Origin: Lentibacillus cibarius
Lineage (GTDB): Bacteria > Bacillota > Bacilli > Bacillales > Amphibacillaceae
Length of the DNA stretch: 64,000 nt
Assembly (NCBI RefSeq): GCF_005887555.1
Contig: NZ_VCIA01000001.1
Span: 310,001 to 374,000, forward strand
Reading direction: 5' to 3'
Part shown: positions 33,164-42,994 of the stretch, piece after piece
Numbering within the stretch: the first letter of the stretch is position 1
Layout of the letters: every line of letters begins with the position of its first letter
Translations under genes and position numbers: made by a program
The notes under the pieces: generated by a model
The model's input: the letters and a program-made list of their open reading frames with translations, nothing else
Database searches by the model: none
Told to the model about the DNA's origin: nothing

Positions 33164-34435
33164 TCACCGATTTTTTTCATCAGTCACAGGCTCTTTTGTT
33201 ATGGATTCTTTTTTTCCGCTCGCGCCAAGATAAATATCTTTAACAAACAGATAAATCACGATATGACCTAGTCCGAAGAAAGCGAGCAAATACGGGATGA
33301 TCACCTCTGCGGAAAATAACGTTATTGCAATCACAAACACCACAATTGCTGTGACCCGTCCAATATTGGCAAATACTTCACGAACAACGATATACTCAAC
33401 CCGAAGTTCTTTTGCTTTCCACGCCTTTCCAATCACATCAAAGGTCATTGAAAAATATGGAACGTTAACGATCGGATAAGCAAGCCCAATAAGCCCCGCA
33501 TAAATCATAAGTTTGGTATAACTGACATCAAATAAAATAATATAAATGGAAAAATACAGGATGAGTGCACCTGTAAGAATAAACTTTTTCCGCATAGAGG
33601 ATTTTATCCATCTGGTTACGATAAAATAAAGCACAAATGATAAACCCGACAGGAGCAGGTTAAACATACCAAGCGAAAATTCACTGCCGGTTGCAACAAA
33701 CACCCATATGGTAATGACAAAAAGAAAAATCCCTTCCCGAAGACCTTGTGCAATGTGAGCATTCAGGATTTTTCGCCAGTTCTTATTATGATTCCACTCT
33801 CCCAAGACACGCCTGAAATGAAACCGTCCTTCTGCCTGACGACGTTTCAAGAAAAAGCTGCAGACAACAGCAGCAATAAACAGACAAAAAGAGACAGTGA
33901 AAATAACTGTATATCCAATCGTCTCTTCCATTTTCGCGATTATTGTACCCGCAAGTATAGGACCAATCATACCGGCGAAAGACTGTAGAACTCCTAGAAA
34001 TCCATTAAAAAAGTCTCTCGACTCGGGTTCGGTAATTTCAAATGTAAGCACATTGAATGCCAGCCAATAAAATCCAAATCCAATTCCCAATACACTGCCA
34101 AGCAAAAAATTATATGTTGCTGCGTTCTCAGCAATAAACAAGACACTCAAAAAGAACAGAGATAAACATATTACCCCTAAACGAAGTACGATAACACGGT
34201 CAACTTTTTTGGCAATCTTCCCAGCTAAAATGAATGTGATTGGTTGGAAAAGATAAATGCCTAAGTTATAAAAAGCGATAGTGCTGTAATCTCCCGCTTG
34301 ACGCCATAAATACACATTAACAAAGGTATTGGAAAGAAAAATACTTAGCGAGTACAGGCCACCTATAACTAGCAGCAAAATAAGATCCCGATTAATATCC
34401 ATTTTTCCCGTGAAAGCTTGTAAAGTCTTGTGCAT
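33164..34435 (-). CDS. yqgE: MFS transporter (YqgE-like)
   Basis: 423 residues with about 11-12 membrane helices and a typical intracellular loop (KIAKKVDRVIVLRLG near 80). It matches the MFS gene yqgE found between pbpA and sodA in B. subtilis. AAAAGGAGC precedes the ATG. The substrate is unknown. Confidence 0.82.
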   Translation of the reverse strand: MHKTLQAFTGKMDINRDLILLLVIGGLYSLSIFLSNTFVNVYLWRQAGDYSTIAFYNLGIYLFQPITFILAGKIAKKVDRVIVLRLGVICLSLFFLSVLFIAENAATYNFLLGSVLGIGFGFYWLAFNVLTFEITEPESRDFFNGFLGVLQSFAGMIGPILAGTIIAKMEETIGYTVIFTVSFCLFIAAVVCSFFLKRRQAEGRFHFRRVLGEWNHNKNWRKILNAHIAQGLREGIFLFVITIWVFVATGSEFSLGMFNLLLSGLSFVLYFIVTRWIKSSMRKKFILTGALILYFSIYIILFDVSYTKLMIYAGLIGLAYPIVNVPYFSMTFDVIGKAWKAKELRVEYIVVREVFANIGRVTAIVVFVIAITLFSAEVIIPYLLAFFGLGHIVIYLFVKDIYLGASGKKESITKEPVTDEKNR

Positions 34436-34550
34436 AATCCACTGCTCCTTTTTTGTTCAGTTATAGTTTGAACAAATGAAAGCATGGTTATGTAATGACG
34501 GATATTTTAGAAAACGGCGTTAATCGAATGCTGTTATTTAATTGAACATA

Positions 34551-34581
34551 AAAAAACACGGGCACTTAGCCCGTGTTTTTT
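34551..34581. terminator. Terminator of sodA
   Basis: AAAAAACACGGGC and GCCCGTGTTTTTT pair perfectly around 5 bases, flanked by A and T runs. Confidence 0.9.
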
Positions 34582-34592
34582 AGAGAGTGTAT

Positions 34593-35204
34593 TTACTTTG
34601 CTTCGTTATAATTTTTAGCAACCTCATCCCAGTTAACTACATTCCAAAATGCTGAAACGTACTCAGGACGGCGATTTTGATATTTGAGATAGTATGCATG
34701 CTCCCAAACATCAAGGCCTAGAATTGGTGTTTTACCATCCATGATTGGATTATCCTGATTTGGTGTGCTTGTGATTTCAAGTTCACCATTGTTGACAACA
34801 AGCCATGCCCAACCGGAACCAAAACGTCCTTTAGCAGCTGTCTCAAATGCTTCCTTGAATTTATCAAAGCTTCCAAACTTTTCATTAATCTTATCAGCTA
34901 ATTCACCAGTTGGTTCACCGCCGCCGTTTGGTGACATGACTTTCCAGAACAGGCTATGATTGGCATGTCCTCCACCATTGTTACGGACAGCCGTTCGGAT
35001 ATCTTCCGGTACAGCATCAAGATTACTGATTAAGTCTTCAAGTGACTTGTTCTGAAGATCAGCATTGCCCTCCAGCGCAGCATTCAGCTTCGTTACGTAA
35101 GTATTATGATGCTTTGTGTGGTGAATATTCATAGTTTCTTTGTCAATAGTAGGTTCTAAAGCATCGTATGCATATGGCAGTTCAGGTAATTCAAATGTAG
35201 CCAT
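34593..35204 (-). CDS. sodA: Superoxide dismutase, Mn type
   Basis: 203 residues. Metal ligands H27 (MNIHHTKHH), H near 81 ([10 protein letters not shown]), and D and H in [11 protein letters not shown] near 163-167. The residues GGGGE...G and the final NWDEV fit Mn/Fe SOD of Bacillus. GGGAGG precedes the ATG. An imperfect hairpin (AAAGATTGA/TCAACCTTT) lies in the leader at 35234-35258. Confidence 0.95.
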   Translation of the reverse strand: MATFELPELPYAYDALEPTIDKETMNIHHTKHHNTYVTKLNAALEGNADLQNKSLEDLISNLDAVPEDIRTAVRNNGGGHANHSLFWKVMSPNGGGEPTGELADKINEKFGSFDKFKEAFETAAKGRFGSGWAWLVVNNGELEITSTPNQDNPIMDGKTPILGLDVWEHAYYLKYQNRRPEYVSAFWNVVNWDEVAKNYNEAK

Positions 35205-35335
35205 TGTATATAACCTCCCTTAAATCTTTATTAAAAAGATTGAAGAATCAACCTTTTAATTTTACCGTACCAAAGCCTAGTTACACTTGCAAACAATATG
35301 CACTTTTACACCATGTATATGTTATCGGACGTAGG

Positions 35336-35412
35336 TGAAGGAAATTGCGCTAGTCGCTAGCATGCTAAGTTCGGCACGTCCTATACGTTGGAGCTGGACG
35401 TGGCTTAACCTT
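35336..35412. repeat. Degenerate copy of a Bacillaceae intergenic repeat
   Basis: Read on the minus strand, ACGTCCAGCTCCAACG...GCGACTAGCGC resembles a repeat seen in many Bacillaceae genomes (GTCCAGCTCCAGCGCCTAG...). Recognised from general knowledge, so confidence is modest. It occupies the roughly 280-base spacer 35205-35490, which holds no gene. Confidence 0.4.
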
Positions 35413-35456
35413 GCAAGTAAAAGTTATATCGCTAAATTTTATAGTTTCTTATCTTT

Positions 35457-35484
35457 TAAAAAAACAAGCATTTAAGCTTGTTTA
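35457..35484 (-). terminator. Terminator of the tRNA cluster
   Basis: On the minus strand AAACAAGC and GCTTGTTT flank a 6-base loop, followed by TTTTAAAAG, directly after tRNA-Phe. Confidence 0.8.
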
Positions 35485-35490
35485 AAAAGA

Positions 35491-35563
<73 letters not shown>

Positions 35564-35603
35564 GTTTCAGGTATTTACTTTTTATTGCGCTGTTAAATAT
35601 GTA

Positions 35604-35694
35604 TGGAGGAGGTAGAGGGATTCGAACCCCCGCGCGGTTTGACCCGCCTGTCGGTTTTCAAGACCGATCCCTTCAGCCACTTGGGTATACCTCC
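35604..35694 (-). tRNA. tRNA-Ser (TGA)
   Basis: 91 bases with the long variable arm expected for Ser (CAGGCGGGTCAAACCGCGCG), anticodon TGA in TCTTGAAAA, acceptor GGAGGTA/TACCTCC, CCA encoded. Confidence 0.95.
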
Positions 35695-35702
35695 GAGTAG
35701 AA

Positions 35703-35779
35703 TGGTGGACCCTGCAGGATTCGAACCTGCGACCGATCGGTTATGAGCCGATAGCTCTGACCAGCTGAGCTAAGGGTCC
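35703..35779 (-). tRNA. tRNA with CAT anticodon, probably tRNA-Ile (lysidine-modified)
   Basis: 77 bases with CCA. Anticodon CAT in GGCTCATAACC. Acceptor GGACCCT/AGGGTCC and the body match Bacillus tRNA-Ile(CAU), not elongator or initiator Met; the elongator Met gene is present separately at 35880. Confidence 0.85.
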
Positions 35780-35796
35780 TATTTAATTATAATTTA

Positions 35797-35873
35797 TGGG
35801 GCGACCGGTGGGGATCGAACCCACGAGTGCCGGAGCCACAATCCGGTGCGTTAACCACTTCGCCACGGCCGCC
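35797..35873 (-). tRNA. tRNA-His (GTG)
   Basis: 77 bases including the extra 5' G (G-1 opposite C73) and CCA. Anticodon GTG in GATTGTGGC. Confidence 0.95.
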
Positions 35874-35879
35874 ATAAAG

Positions 35880-35953
35880 TAGCGGTGGAGGGATTCGAAC
35901 CCACGACCTCACGGGTATGAACCGTACGCTCTCGCCAGCTGAGCTACACCGCC
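35880..35953 (-). tRNA. tRNA-Met (CAT), elongator
   Basis: 74 bases, anticodon CAT in GGTTCATACCC, acceptor GGCGGTG/CACCGCT, body matches Bacillus elongator Met. CCA not encoded. Confidence 0.93.
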
Positions 35954-35956
35954 ATA

Positions 35957-36031
35957 TGGCTCCACAGGCAGGATTCGAACCTGCGACCGATCGGTTAACA
36001 GCCGATAGCTCTACCACTGAGCTACTGTGGA
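35957..36031 (-). tRNA. tRNA-Asn (GTT)
   Basis: 75 bases with CCA, anticodon GTT in CTGTTAA, acceptor TCCACAG/CTGTGGA. First gene of the cluster, about 60 bases below its promoter. Confidence 0.95.
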
Positions 36032-36087
36032 ATGAAATAATATCTTACATGATGATTTTCATTTTACTTTTATTAGCGACGAAATAT

Positions 36088-36116
36088 AATTTACCATGTC
36101 CGACAAAATATGTCAA
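36088..36116 (-). promoter_or_regulatory. Promoter of the tRNA cluster
   Basis: On the minus strand TTGACA (36111-36116), a 17-base spacer and TAAATT (36088-36093), upstream of tRNA-Asn. The rest of the 324-base gap 36032-36355 holds only a hairpin at 36286-36325 and no gene. Confidence 0.75.
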
Positions 36117-36285
36117 TAAGTTTATTAATAAAATTTTATTGTCGTGGTAAATACGAAAAAGTAAACAAGCAACATTCATTACTATAGCATGTTCAACACT
36201 CAATTTCAATAGTAGAATTATATTCATGTGAAAAACATACTAAAAACTTCAATAGTGAAGCTTTTTACCGCTCATATATGGGATG

Positions 36286-36325
36286 AAAAATATCGGCAGC
36301 TGTATATCCACAGTACCGATATTTA
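36286..36325. terminator. Hairpin after the Na/Pi cotransporter gene
   Basis: AAATATCGG and CCGATATTT enclose an inner CTGT/ACAG stem. It follows the minus-strand cotransporter gene by 30 bases. Confidence 0.6.
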
Positions 36326-36355
36326 CATCCATACCATCAAGTTGAGCGAGGTTAT

Positions 36356-37981
36356 TTACTCATAAAGAACTGCTTCTGAAATGTTTACCGCGTGGTCACC
36401 AATACGTTCCAGGTTACTGATGATGTCCACAAAGACAATCCCTGCCGATCCAGTGCACAATCCTTCATTCATACGAATAATATGTTTTTTCCGGAATTCG
36501 CGTTCCATTTTATCTATCTGATTTTCCTTTTGTACGACAGCCAGCGCCTTTTCGCGATCATGTTCATCCAATACCTCAACTGACTGCTTAACAGTCATAA
36601 TGGTCAAATCAAACATATTGTTAAGGTCTTCCTGTGCCTGCTCGGTCAAATTAACTTTATTAGATATTTTGTAATCGATCAATTCAATAATATTTTCAAA
36701 ATGGTCACCAATACGCTCGATATCACGAACAGAATCCATCAGAAGCGTATGTTTGGCGCTATCGAGTTCAGACATAGATTCCCCGGAAAGTTCAACTAAA
36801 TAATCCGTTATTCGACGGTCTAGATTATTTAGTGCGCCTTCAATTTGCATACTCATTTCCGAATGTTTCTGGTTTCTGGTTGTTAAATATAAATTAGTTT
36901 CTTCTAGACCTTTATATGAATATTCACCCATACGTATGATTTCTGCTTTAGCCTGATCCAGTGCCAATGTAGCTGATTGTTGGATGAATATCGGATCCAA
37001 ATGTTTTGGTTTATACTCCACAATAGTGTCGTCCCCAGGTATGATTTTTGTAACCGCCCATGCCAATGCCCCAATAAAAGGAAATTGAATAATGAGATTT
37101 AAAAGGTTAAAACTGCCGTGTGCAAATGCAATAGTCATCTCTGGATTCAATTCTAATGATGATTGCAATAAATCAACATAATTTGTAAAAAAGCCTAATA
37201 GTAACAGAATAACAGTGGTGCCCGCTAAATTGAATATCACATGAACATAAGCTGCTCTTTTAGCCGCAACACTTGCCCCAATTGACGCAAGAACCGCCGT
37301 AATAGTCGTACCAATATTATCACCGAATAATACGGGTAATGCAGCTTTCAATTCAATTGCCCCTTCAGAAAATAATCCTTGTAGAATACCGATTGTAGCA
37401 CTGGAACTTTGAACAATGAATGTGAACAATGTACCGATGACAACACCCAACACTGAATGCTCACTCATTTTCAGCGTAAGCTCCTGAAACGCTTCAAGAC
37501 TTCTTAATGGTGCCATCCCACTACTCATCAACTTCAATCCAAAGAACAGAGCTCCAAACCCGAAGATAGCTTGTCCAATATTGTTGACTTTCTGGCTTTT
37601 AAAGAAAAATAACAAAAAGCTACCAATAGCTAATATGGGTAGTGCGTATTCACCCAGGTCAATTCCGATAATGAAGGCAGTTACTGTTGTGCCGACATTG
37701 GCACCCATAATAACACCTATGGCTTGCCGAAGTGTCATAAAACCTGCGTTAACAAGTCCAACAGTCAAAACCGTCGTGCCAGAACTACTTTGGATAAGAA
37801 TAGTTACAATAATTCCCGCCAATACGCCAAAAAAAGGATTACTAGTCGTTTTGTCAAGTATTTCCCGCAGCCGATCACCGGCAGACTTCTGCAGTCCTTC
37901 CCCCATATATTTTATACCAAGCAGGAAGATTCCCAGTCCGCCAATAAATTCGAACAGCAGTTTTTGTACATCAATATCCAA
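36356..37981 (-). CDS. Na/Pi cotransporter with PhoU-like C-terminus
   Basis: 541 residues from a TTG preceded by AAGGGTGG. Two repeats carrying the signature QSSS are present (IQSSSGTTVL near 62, VQSSSATIGI near 190), each near a GDNIGTT or GANVGTT segment, and about nine membrane helices. From residue 340 a PhoU-type helical domain follows (VRDIERIGDHFENI near 410, SNLERIGDHAVNI near 527). The family imports phosphate with sodium. The B. subtilis relative is yqeW, located elsewhere in this region. Confidence 0.9.
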   Translation of the reverse strand: MDIDVQKLLFEFIGGLGIFLLGIKYMGEGLQKSAGDRLREILDKTTSNPFFGVLAGIIVTILIQSSSGTTVLTVGLVNAGFMTLRQAIGVIMGANVGTTVTAFIIGIDLGEYALPILAIGSFLLFFFKSQKVNNIGQAIFGFGALFFGLKLMSSGMAPLRSLEAFQELTLKMSEHSVLGVVIGTLFTFIVQSSSATIGILQGLFSEGAIELKAALPVLFGDNIGTTITAVLASIGASVAAKRAAYVHVIFNLAGTTVILLLLGFFTNYVDLLQSSLELNPEMTIAFAHGSFNLLNLIIQFPFIGALAWAVTKIIPGDDTIVEYKPKHLDPIFIQQSATLALDQAKAEIIRMGEYSYKGLEETNLYLTTRNQKHSEMSMQIEGALNNLDRRITDYLVELSGESMSELDSAKHTLLMDSVRDIERIGDHFENIIELIDYKISNKVNLTEQAQEDLNNMFDLTIMTVKQSVEVLDEHDREKALAVVQKENQIDKMEREFRKKHIIRMNEGLCTGSAGIVFVDIISNLERIGDHAVNISEAVLYE

Positions 37982-38213
37982 AAAAACGCCACCCTTTCGT
38001 GTTGAAAGTTGTCACATACCTTCCCTATTATTAATGTATTCGACACATTTTGTAAAGGACATCAGCGAAAATTTAACAATAAGTTTACATTCGACTTTTT
38101 CTTACAAGGACTTTTTTAAATCGATTTATCCTTTAATTTACAATAAGTAATAAAAAATTGAATAACCAATAAATATCATACAAAGGCATTGTTTTATAAA
38201 GGGATGAGTTACG

Positions 38214-38546
38214 ATGAAGCGATTTGGACTATACATTTTTATTATATTATTTTGTGTAAGCATTTATAAAGACTTAACAATAGGAATAATACCCGACAAC
38301 ACATCGATGAACCAGAACATCGGAAACAAGATGGAGGAAGAAAAGCTTACTGGAATTAGCATGAAGGTAGATAAAGGAGACACCATATTATCTGTTGTTG
38401 AAGAAATAAATGACCACCTCGGAAATAAACTCGATATCTCAGAAATTATGGCTGATTTTAAAACACTAAACCCAAAGGCTGATCCCATTAAAATTCAACC
38501 TGGTGAGTCTTATTATTTCCCGGTGTATAAAAAAGGAGCTGAATAA
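38214..38546 (+). CDS. YqfZ-like protein with LysM-type domain
   Basis: 110 residues. N-terminal signal or anchor helix (4-20), then a C-terminal segment with LysM character (VDKGDTILSVVEEIND ... LNPKADPIKIQPGESYYFP). The position between the yqg and yqf blocks and the size agree with B. subtilis YqfZ. A stem (GGAGCTGA/TCAGCTCC) at 38535-38556 overlaps the stop and may terminate transcription. Confidence 0.6.
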   Translation: MKRFGLYIFIILFCVSIYKDLTIGIIPDNTSMNQNIGNKMEEEKLTGISMKVDKGDTILSVVEEINDHLGNKLDISEIMADFKTLNPKADPIKIQPGESYYFPVYKKGAE

Positions 38547-38562
38547 ATCAGCTCCTTATCGT

Positions 38563-38964
38563 TTACACATAAGGCAAGACAAATAAACGGATAAGAATTG
38601 AAATGGCACCGGCAATAATCGCGGTATTACCTAGTGTTTCAGCACCTCTGTTTCTAGAGATAAAGCCAAGAATAATCCCTGCACCACCAAGGATAATTGG
38701 CATTAGAAAATAGGAAATGATGGATGATGCAATACCTATCCAGCCAAAAATACTGGTTGCATCAGCATCATCATCCGTATCCGATATATCCATATCATCG
38801 GCAGTCATTTCTGCAGCAAACTCTTCATCCCGTTCACTTTGAACCGTTTCAATATCCGGTTCATTACCATTAAAATTTGTTGCCACCATATCTTCAGTAT
38901 CCGGACGTTCTTCAATTTTTGGACCGTTTTCAGAACTTGTTATTCGGCGATTTTTTTCATCCAT
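38563..38964 (-). CDS. Small membrane protein, YqfX-like
   Basis: 133 residues. A long acidic N-terminal half (1-68) precedes two hydrophobic helices with glycine-rich GWIGIASSIISYF and LGGAGIILGFISRNRG, a DUF4190-type pattern. It is convergent with the yqfZ-like gene. The name is by location and length. Confidence 0.55.
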   Translation of the reverse strand: MDEKNRRITSSENGPKIEERPDTEDMVATNFNGNEPDIETVQSERDEEFAAEMTADDMDISDTDDDADATSIFGWIGIASSIISYFLMPIILGGAGIILGFISRNRGAETLGNTAIIAGAISILIRLFVLPYV

Positions 38965-39122
38965 CGGTAAGACCCCTCTTTCCTTGATGAGGTGCAGGTA
39001 TAGTTTATGGATAGTTGCAGCATATCATACTGGTACTTGCTGTAAAATAAATCGCCAAACTTGTAAATTTTTTAGAACAATTGCATATAGTAAAGCAGAA
39101 CATTTTATAGGGAGCAGATGAT

Positions 39123-39407
39123 ATGTCAGCGTTCATAAAACAATTAGTAACCAACAAATTAAAGCAGCTATCATCGGATGAGCTGCTTTACTATGCACAT
39201 GAATATAATTTTTCCATTACGCGTAAACAGGCAAATGCCATTACTACTTATTTACAATCGCATTCCATCGATCCGTTCAGCTCAGACGATCGGTCAAAAA
39301 TGTTCCGGGAACTTGCACGGATAACAGACAGGGATACAGCAAATAAAGCACAGCTGTTATTTCAGGAAACGATTAAAGCTTACGGCCTGGAATATTTATT
39401 TAATTAG
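39123..39407 (+). CDS. yqfT: YqfT, DUF2624 protein
   Basis: 94 residues, a soluble helical protein matching DUF2624 (FIKQLVTNKLKQLSSDELL start). Conserved beside nfo in Bacillaceae; function unknown. GGAGCAG precedes the ATG. Confidence 0.8.
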   Translation: MSAFIKQLVTNKLKQLSSDELLYYAHEYNFSITRKQANAITTYLQSHSIDPFSSDDRSKMFRELARITDRDTANKAQLLFQETIKAYGLEYLFN

Positions 39408-39417
39408 GTTTAAATAG

Positions 39418-39447
39418 GCAGGGATAACGTAACATCGTTATTCCTGC
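39418..39447. terminator. Shared terminator between yqfT and nfo
   Basis: GCAGGGATAACG pairs with CGTTATTCCTGC (one mismatch) between the convergent genes. Confidence 0.65.
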
Positions 39448-39460
39448 TATTCCTGCATTT

Positions 39461-40354
39461 TTATTGGCTAATTATTTTTTCTTTTAAATCCGGATCAAAT
39501 GTGCCATTACGAATCATGTCAATTTCAAATTTGTATGGCGGTTTTTTACTTTTCTTATCCTCACCTACAAACGGCGTTTCAAGTATTTTAGGCAGTTTCT
39601 CCAACTGCGGATGATTGATAACATGGAGTAATGCCTTATACCCAATGTGACCAAACCCTATATTTTCATGTCGGTCTTTATGTGCACCTTGCTCGTTCTT
39701 ACTATCATTGACATGAATCACTTTAAGACGGTCCACTCCAATAATCCGGTCAAACTCCTCAAGAACACCATCAAAATCGTTAACAACATCATATCCCGCA
39801 TCATGGATATGACATGTATCAAGGCAAATGGAAAGTTTCTCGTTTTGTGTTACGCCATCAATAATTTTGGCGAGTTCGTCAAATGTACGGCCAATTTCAG
39901 ATCCCTTGCCAGCCATTGTTTCCAGCGCTATCTGAACTTCCTGATTTTTATCAAGTACTTCATTTAATCCTTCAATAATTTTCGGTATACCTTTTTCGGT
40001 TCCTTGTCCGACATGTGCACCGGGATGAAGGACAATCTGTTCGGCACCTATAGCTGATGTGCGGTCAATCTCATTCCGTAAAAAATCTACGCCTAATGCA
40101 AATGTTTCATTCTTGACCGTATTACCTATGTTAATGATATACGGTGCGTGAACGACAACATCCGTGATTCCATTTTCTTTCATATGCTGTCTTCCAGCCT
40201 CAATGTTTAATTCCTCAATCGGTTTCCTTCTTGTGTTCTGCGGTGCACCGGTATAAATCATGAACACGTTAGAACCGTATGAAACCGCCTGCTCACTTGA
40301 GCCTTGCAGCATTTTCTTTCCACTCATGGATACGTGTGATCCGATTTTTAACAT
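39461..40354 (-). CDS. nfo: Endonuclease IV (AP endonuclease)
   Basis: 297 residues. Zinc and catalytic motifs include VVHAPYIIN near 62, VLHPGAHVG near 105, [11 protein letters not shown] near 145, [12 protein letters not shown] near 180, [19 protein letters not shown] near 215 and LETPF near 260. It cuts at abasic sites in DNA repair, including spores. The start is preceded by GGGGTGAGGA. It is directly downstream of cshB. Confidence 0.95.
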   Translation of the reverse strand: MLKIGSHVSMSGKKMLQGSSEQAVSYGSNVFMIYTGAPQNTRRKPIEELNIEAGRQHMKENGITDVVVHAPYIINIGNTVKNETFALGVDFLRNEIDRTSAIGAEQIVLHPGAHVGQGTEKGIPKIIEGLNEVLDKNQEVQIALETMAGKGSEIGRTFDELAKIIDGVTQNEKLSICLDTCHIHDAGYDVVNDFDGVLEEFDRIIGVDRLKVIHVNDSKNEQGAHKDRHENIGFGHIGYKALLHVINHPQLEKLPKILETPFVGEDKKSKKPPYKFEIDMIRNGTFDPDLKEKIISQ

Positions 40355-40370
40355 ATCCTCACCCCAAGTC

Positions 40371-41684
40371 TTATTTCCGTTTATTATTTGATTGTTTCTT
40401 CATCTGTCTTTTTATTTTTTCCTGTTGCTGTTTCATTTTTTTCTTATATCCTGGTTTCACCTTTTTCCGCTTTTTCACCTGTTTCCATGCCATGTAATCG
40501 TCGTTCTGATTAGCCGTCTTGTCCTTTTTGCGCTCATCACGGAATTTCATTTGTTTCCACTCGCCATTTTTTATATCCCAAAAAGTAACCGCGATCCCCT
40601 TTTGCTTTAGTTTATCAATAAATCGCGCATCTTCATCCCTATACAGACTAATGACTGTTCCTTCCATACCGGCACGCGCGGTCCGTCCCGCACGGTGTAA
40701 ATAAAAGTTCGTTTCTTTCGGTAATTGTGCGTTTATAACATGACTTACCCCTTTTATATCAATCCCGCGTGAAGCAAGATCGGTCGCCACTACGTACTGA
40801 TAACGAAGATTCTGTATTTCTTTAAGCACCCGTTTGCGTTCTCTAGGTGCCAGTCCACCGTGAATCAGTCCGGTATTAAGCCCTTTTTGCTGTAGGGAAA
40901 AAGCTAATTGATCGGCTTCCTCTTTCCCATTTGTGAAAATAATTGCCAAATACGGCTGCACTATCTCGGAAATCATCGTAATTACATCTGATGTGTCGCG
41001 GTTTTTCAAGGGAACGATCCGATGTTCCAATGTTTCCGGTGCTAAAGCGTCATCGATTTTTACACGGAGAGGATTTTCTAAATACTTACGGTAAAAATGT
41101 TCGAGCTGCTGAGGGATCGTTGCCGAAAAAGCTAGTAATTGGATGTCCTTGTGTGCCCGGACAAGCAGCTGATCGACGTCTTGAATAAAACCAAGTTCCA
41201 GCATAAGGTCAGCTTCATCAATGACAAAGGCAGATGCTGAAAAGATGGATAAACGTTGCTCTTGCACCAGATCCAAAATTCTACCTGGGGTACCGACAAC
41301 AATATGTGGCGGTTCCTTCAATTTTTCAATCATCCTTTGTTTATCCGTTCCTCCAACCAGCAGTTTAGCGTTCCATATGCCTTTTTTGCCTGCATAGTCA
41401 ATTATTTTCTTTACTTCATCATATATTTGCGTTGCTAGTTCCCTTGTCGGAGCCGTAATCACAAACTGCACTTCCTGTTTGCCAGGATCAAGGCGGTTGA
41501 TTAACGGTAAAAGGTATGCATGTGTTTTTCCGGAACCTGTTTGAGACTGGCCGATTACACTGGTACCATTGAGTGCTGCTGGAATAACTTGTTGCTGAAT
41601 GGCTGTTGGTTCAGTGAAATTGAGTCTTTTGATGATATCAGTCAATACAGGTTGAAAACGAAATGGACTAAAATGTTCTGTCAT
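40371..41684 (-). CDS. cshB: DEAD-box RNA helicase CshB
   Basis: 437 residues. Q motif ([13 protein letters not shown]), SQTGSGKT near 46, DEAD (VIDEADLML near 150), SAT near 185, and [10 protein letters not shown] near 325. The basic C-terminal tail (from 375) is Lys/Gln-rich. It unwinds RNA, especially in the cold. AAAAGGAG precedes the ATG. Confidence 0.95.
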   Translation of the reverse strand: MTEHFSPFRFQPVLTDIIKRLNFTEPTAIQQQVIPAALNGTSVIGQSQTGSGKTHAYLLPLINRLDPGKQEVQFVITAPTRELATQIYDEVKKIIDYAGKKGIWNAKLLVGGTDKQRMIEKLKEPPHIVVGTPGRILDLVQEQRLSIFSASAFVIDEADLMLELGFIQDVDQLLVRAHKDIQLLAFSATIPQQLEHFYRKYLENPLRVKIDDALAPETLEHRIVPLKNRDTSDVITMISEIVQPYLAIIFTNGKEEADQLAFSLQQKGLNTGLIHGGLAPRERKRVLKEIQNLRYQYVVATDLASRGIDIKGVSHVINAQLPKETNFYLHRAGRTARAGMEGTVISLYRDEDARFIDKLKQKGIAVTFWDIKNGEWKQMKFRDERKKDKTANQNDDYMAWKQVKKRKKVKPGYKKKMKQQQEKIKRQMKKQSNNKRK

Positions 41685-41715
41685 GATGGTTTACTCCTTT
41701 TTCCCGTATATCACC

Positions 41716-41778
41716 GGCAGTTAGACCCCCACTTCAAGCTTACAAGGTGAGACCGACAAAATAAGTGGAAGAACTGCC
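41716..41778. repeat. Palindrome between cshB and yqfO
   Basis: GGCAGTT/AACTGCC arms enclose a second stem CCCACTT/AAGTGG. It shares CCACTTAT...TGAAGTGGGGG (minus strand) with the terminator hairpin at 23651-23679, suggesting a repeat family used as intergenic terminators. A T run is lacking. Confidence 0.5.
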
Positions 41779-41885
41779 AGGTCTATAATAAAACGACGTC
41801 TTTTGCGTCGAAACCTTTATTGGTTTAGTTTCACTTTATAGGACGGTAATTATGTTTCAGCAGTTAATCCTATGTTGTAAATTAG

Positions 41886-42994
41886 TTATACGAATTGGAA
41901 CGGATTAGTATTAGATTGGGATATCTCTACTTGCACTCCGTCTTTACCAAAAGCAGCATCAAGATATGCTTTCGTATAATCTTTCATTACCTTTTCCGCG
42001 TAATGACCGGGGTCAATTACGGAAAGCCCCATCTCCATTGCATCCTGGGCCGCGTGAAAAGTCATGTCACCAGTTATATAAACATTTGCCCCTTGTTTTT
42101 TAGCTTCATGGATATATTTTTCCCCACTTCCACCAAGAATGGCTATTTTGTTTACCGTTGCAGACAAATCACCGACCACTCTTACATGAGATATATTAAG
42201 CGTTTTTTTAACACGTTCACACAGTTCCGATAATGTCAAGTTTTCATTGATTGTACCAATACGACCGAGACCATAGACAGCACCACTGTTTTCCACAGGA
42301 TATATGTCATAGGCTACCTCCTCATATGGATGTGCTGCAATCATAGCATCCAGTACAGAAGACAGCCTTTTCTCTGGGATGATTGTTTCCACCTTATACT
42401 CATCAACAAATGCCAATTCGCCCTGTGAACCGATATGAGGATCAGTACCTTCGAGCGGCTTGAATGTCCCGTGTCCCGCCGATTGGAATGTACAATGGCT
42501 GTAATTCCCAATATGGCCTGCTCCTTGCTCACTCATCGCATCCCTGACTTGATCCGCATGCGTTTTTGGTACGAATACAGCTATTTTAACTACCTTCTCT
42601 GAATAACTGTCTATCAATATATCCCGGTTACTAATACCCAGCCGGTCACAAAGCATATCGTTCACCCCCCACGGGCAGTATCAAGGTTTGTATGTGCTGC
42701 ATAAACGGAAATATCGTGAGCGAGGAGCTTCCGGATGATACGTCCTTTCGGGGAATCCATATTCAACTGCTTTAAAGGTTTGAACAACAACGGATGGTGA
42801 GCAATAATCAAATCAATATTATTAGCAATTGCCTCGTCCACTGTGGACTCCAGAACATCCAGTGAAACCATCACTTTGTTCACCGGCTTTTGAAATGAAC
42901 CAATTTGCATCCCGACGTTGTCCCAATCATACGCCAAATATTTTGGTGCCCATGCTTCCATACGTTTAAAGACATCTGCATTACGGACAGTCAT
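41886..42994 (-). pseudogene. yqfO: YqfO, Nif3-like protein, split by a one-base deletion
   Basis: The first 110 codons (42994-42662) end in HTNLDTARGG and a stop; the following frame, from a GTG at 42665, continues VNDMLCDRLG as the family does (expected ...RGGVND). The break is at six G's (complement of 42665-42670) where seven would restore the frame. The N-terminal part has metal ligands IAHHPLLFK; the C-terminal part has the inserted PII-like domain and GSGEKY. The two frames overlap as GTGA, so re-initiation is possible, but a sequencing error is the simplest reading. The start overlaps trmK. Confidence 0.82.

Noticed and set aside
35703..35779. Initiator tRNA-Met for the CAT tRNA
   Set aside because: Acceptor stem and body lack initiator features and match Ile(CAU).
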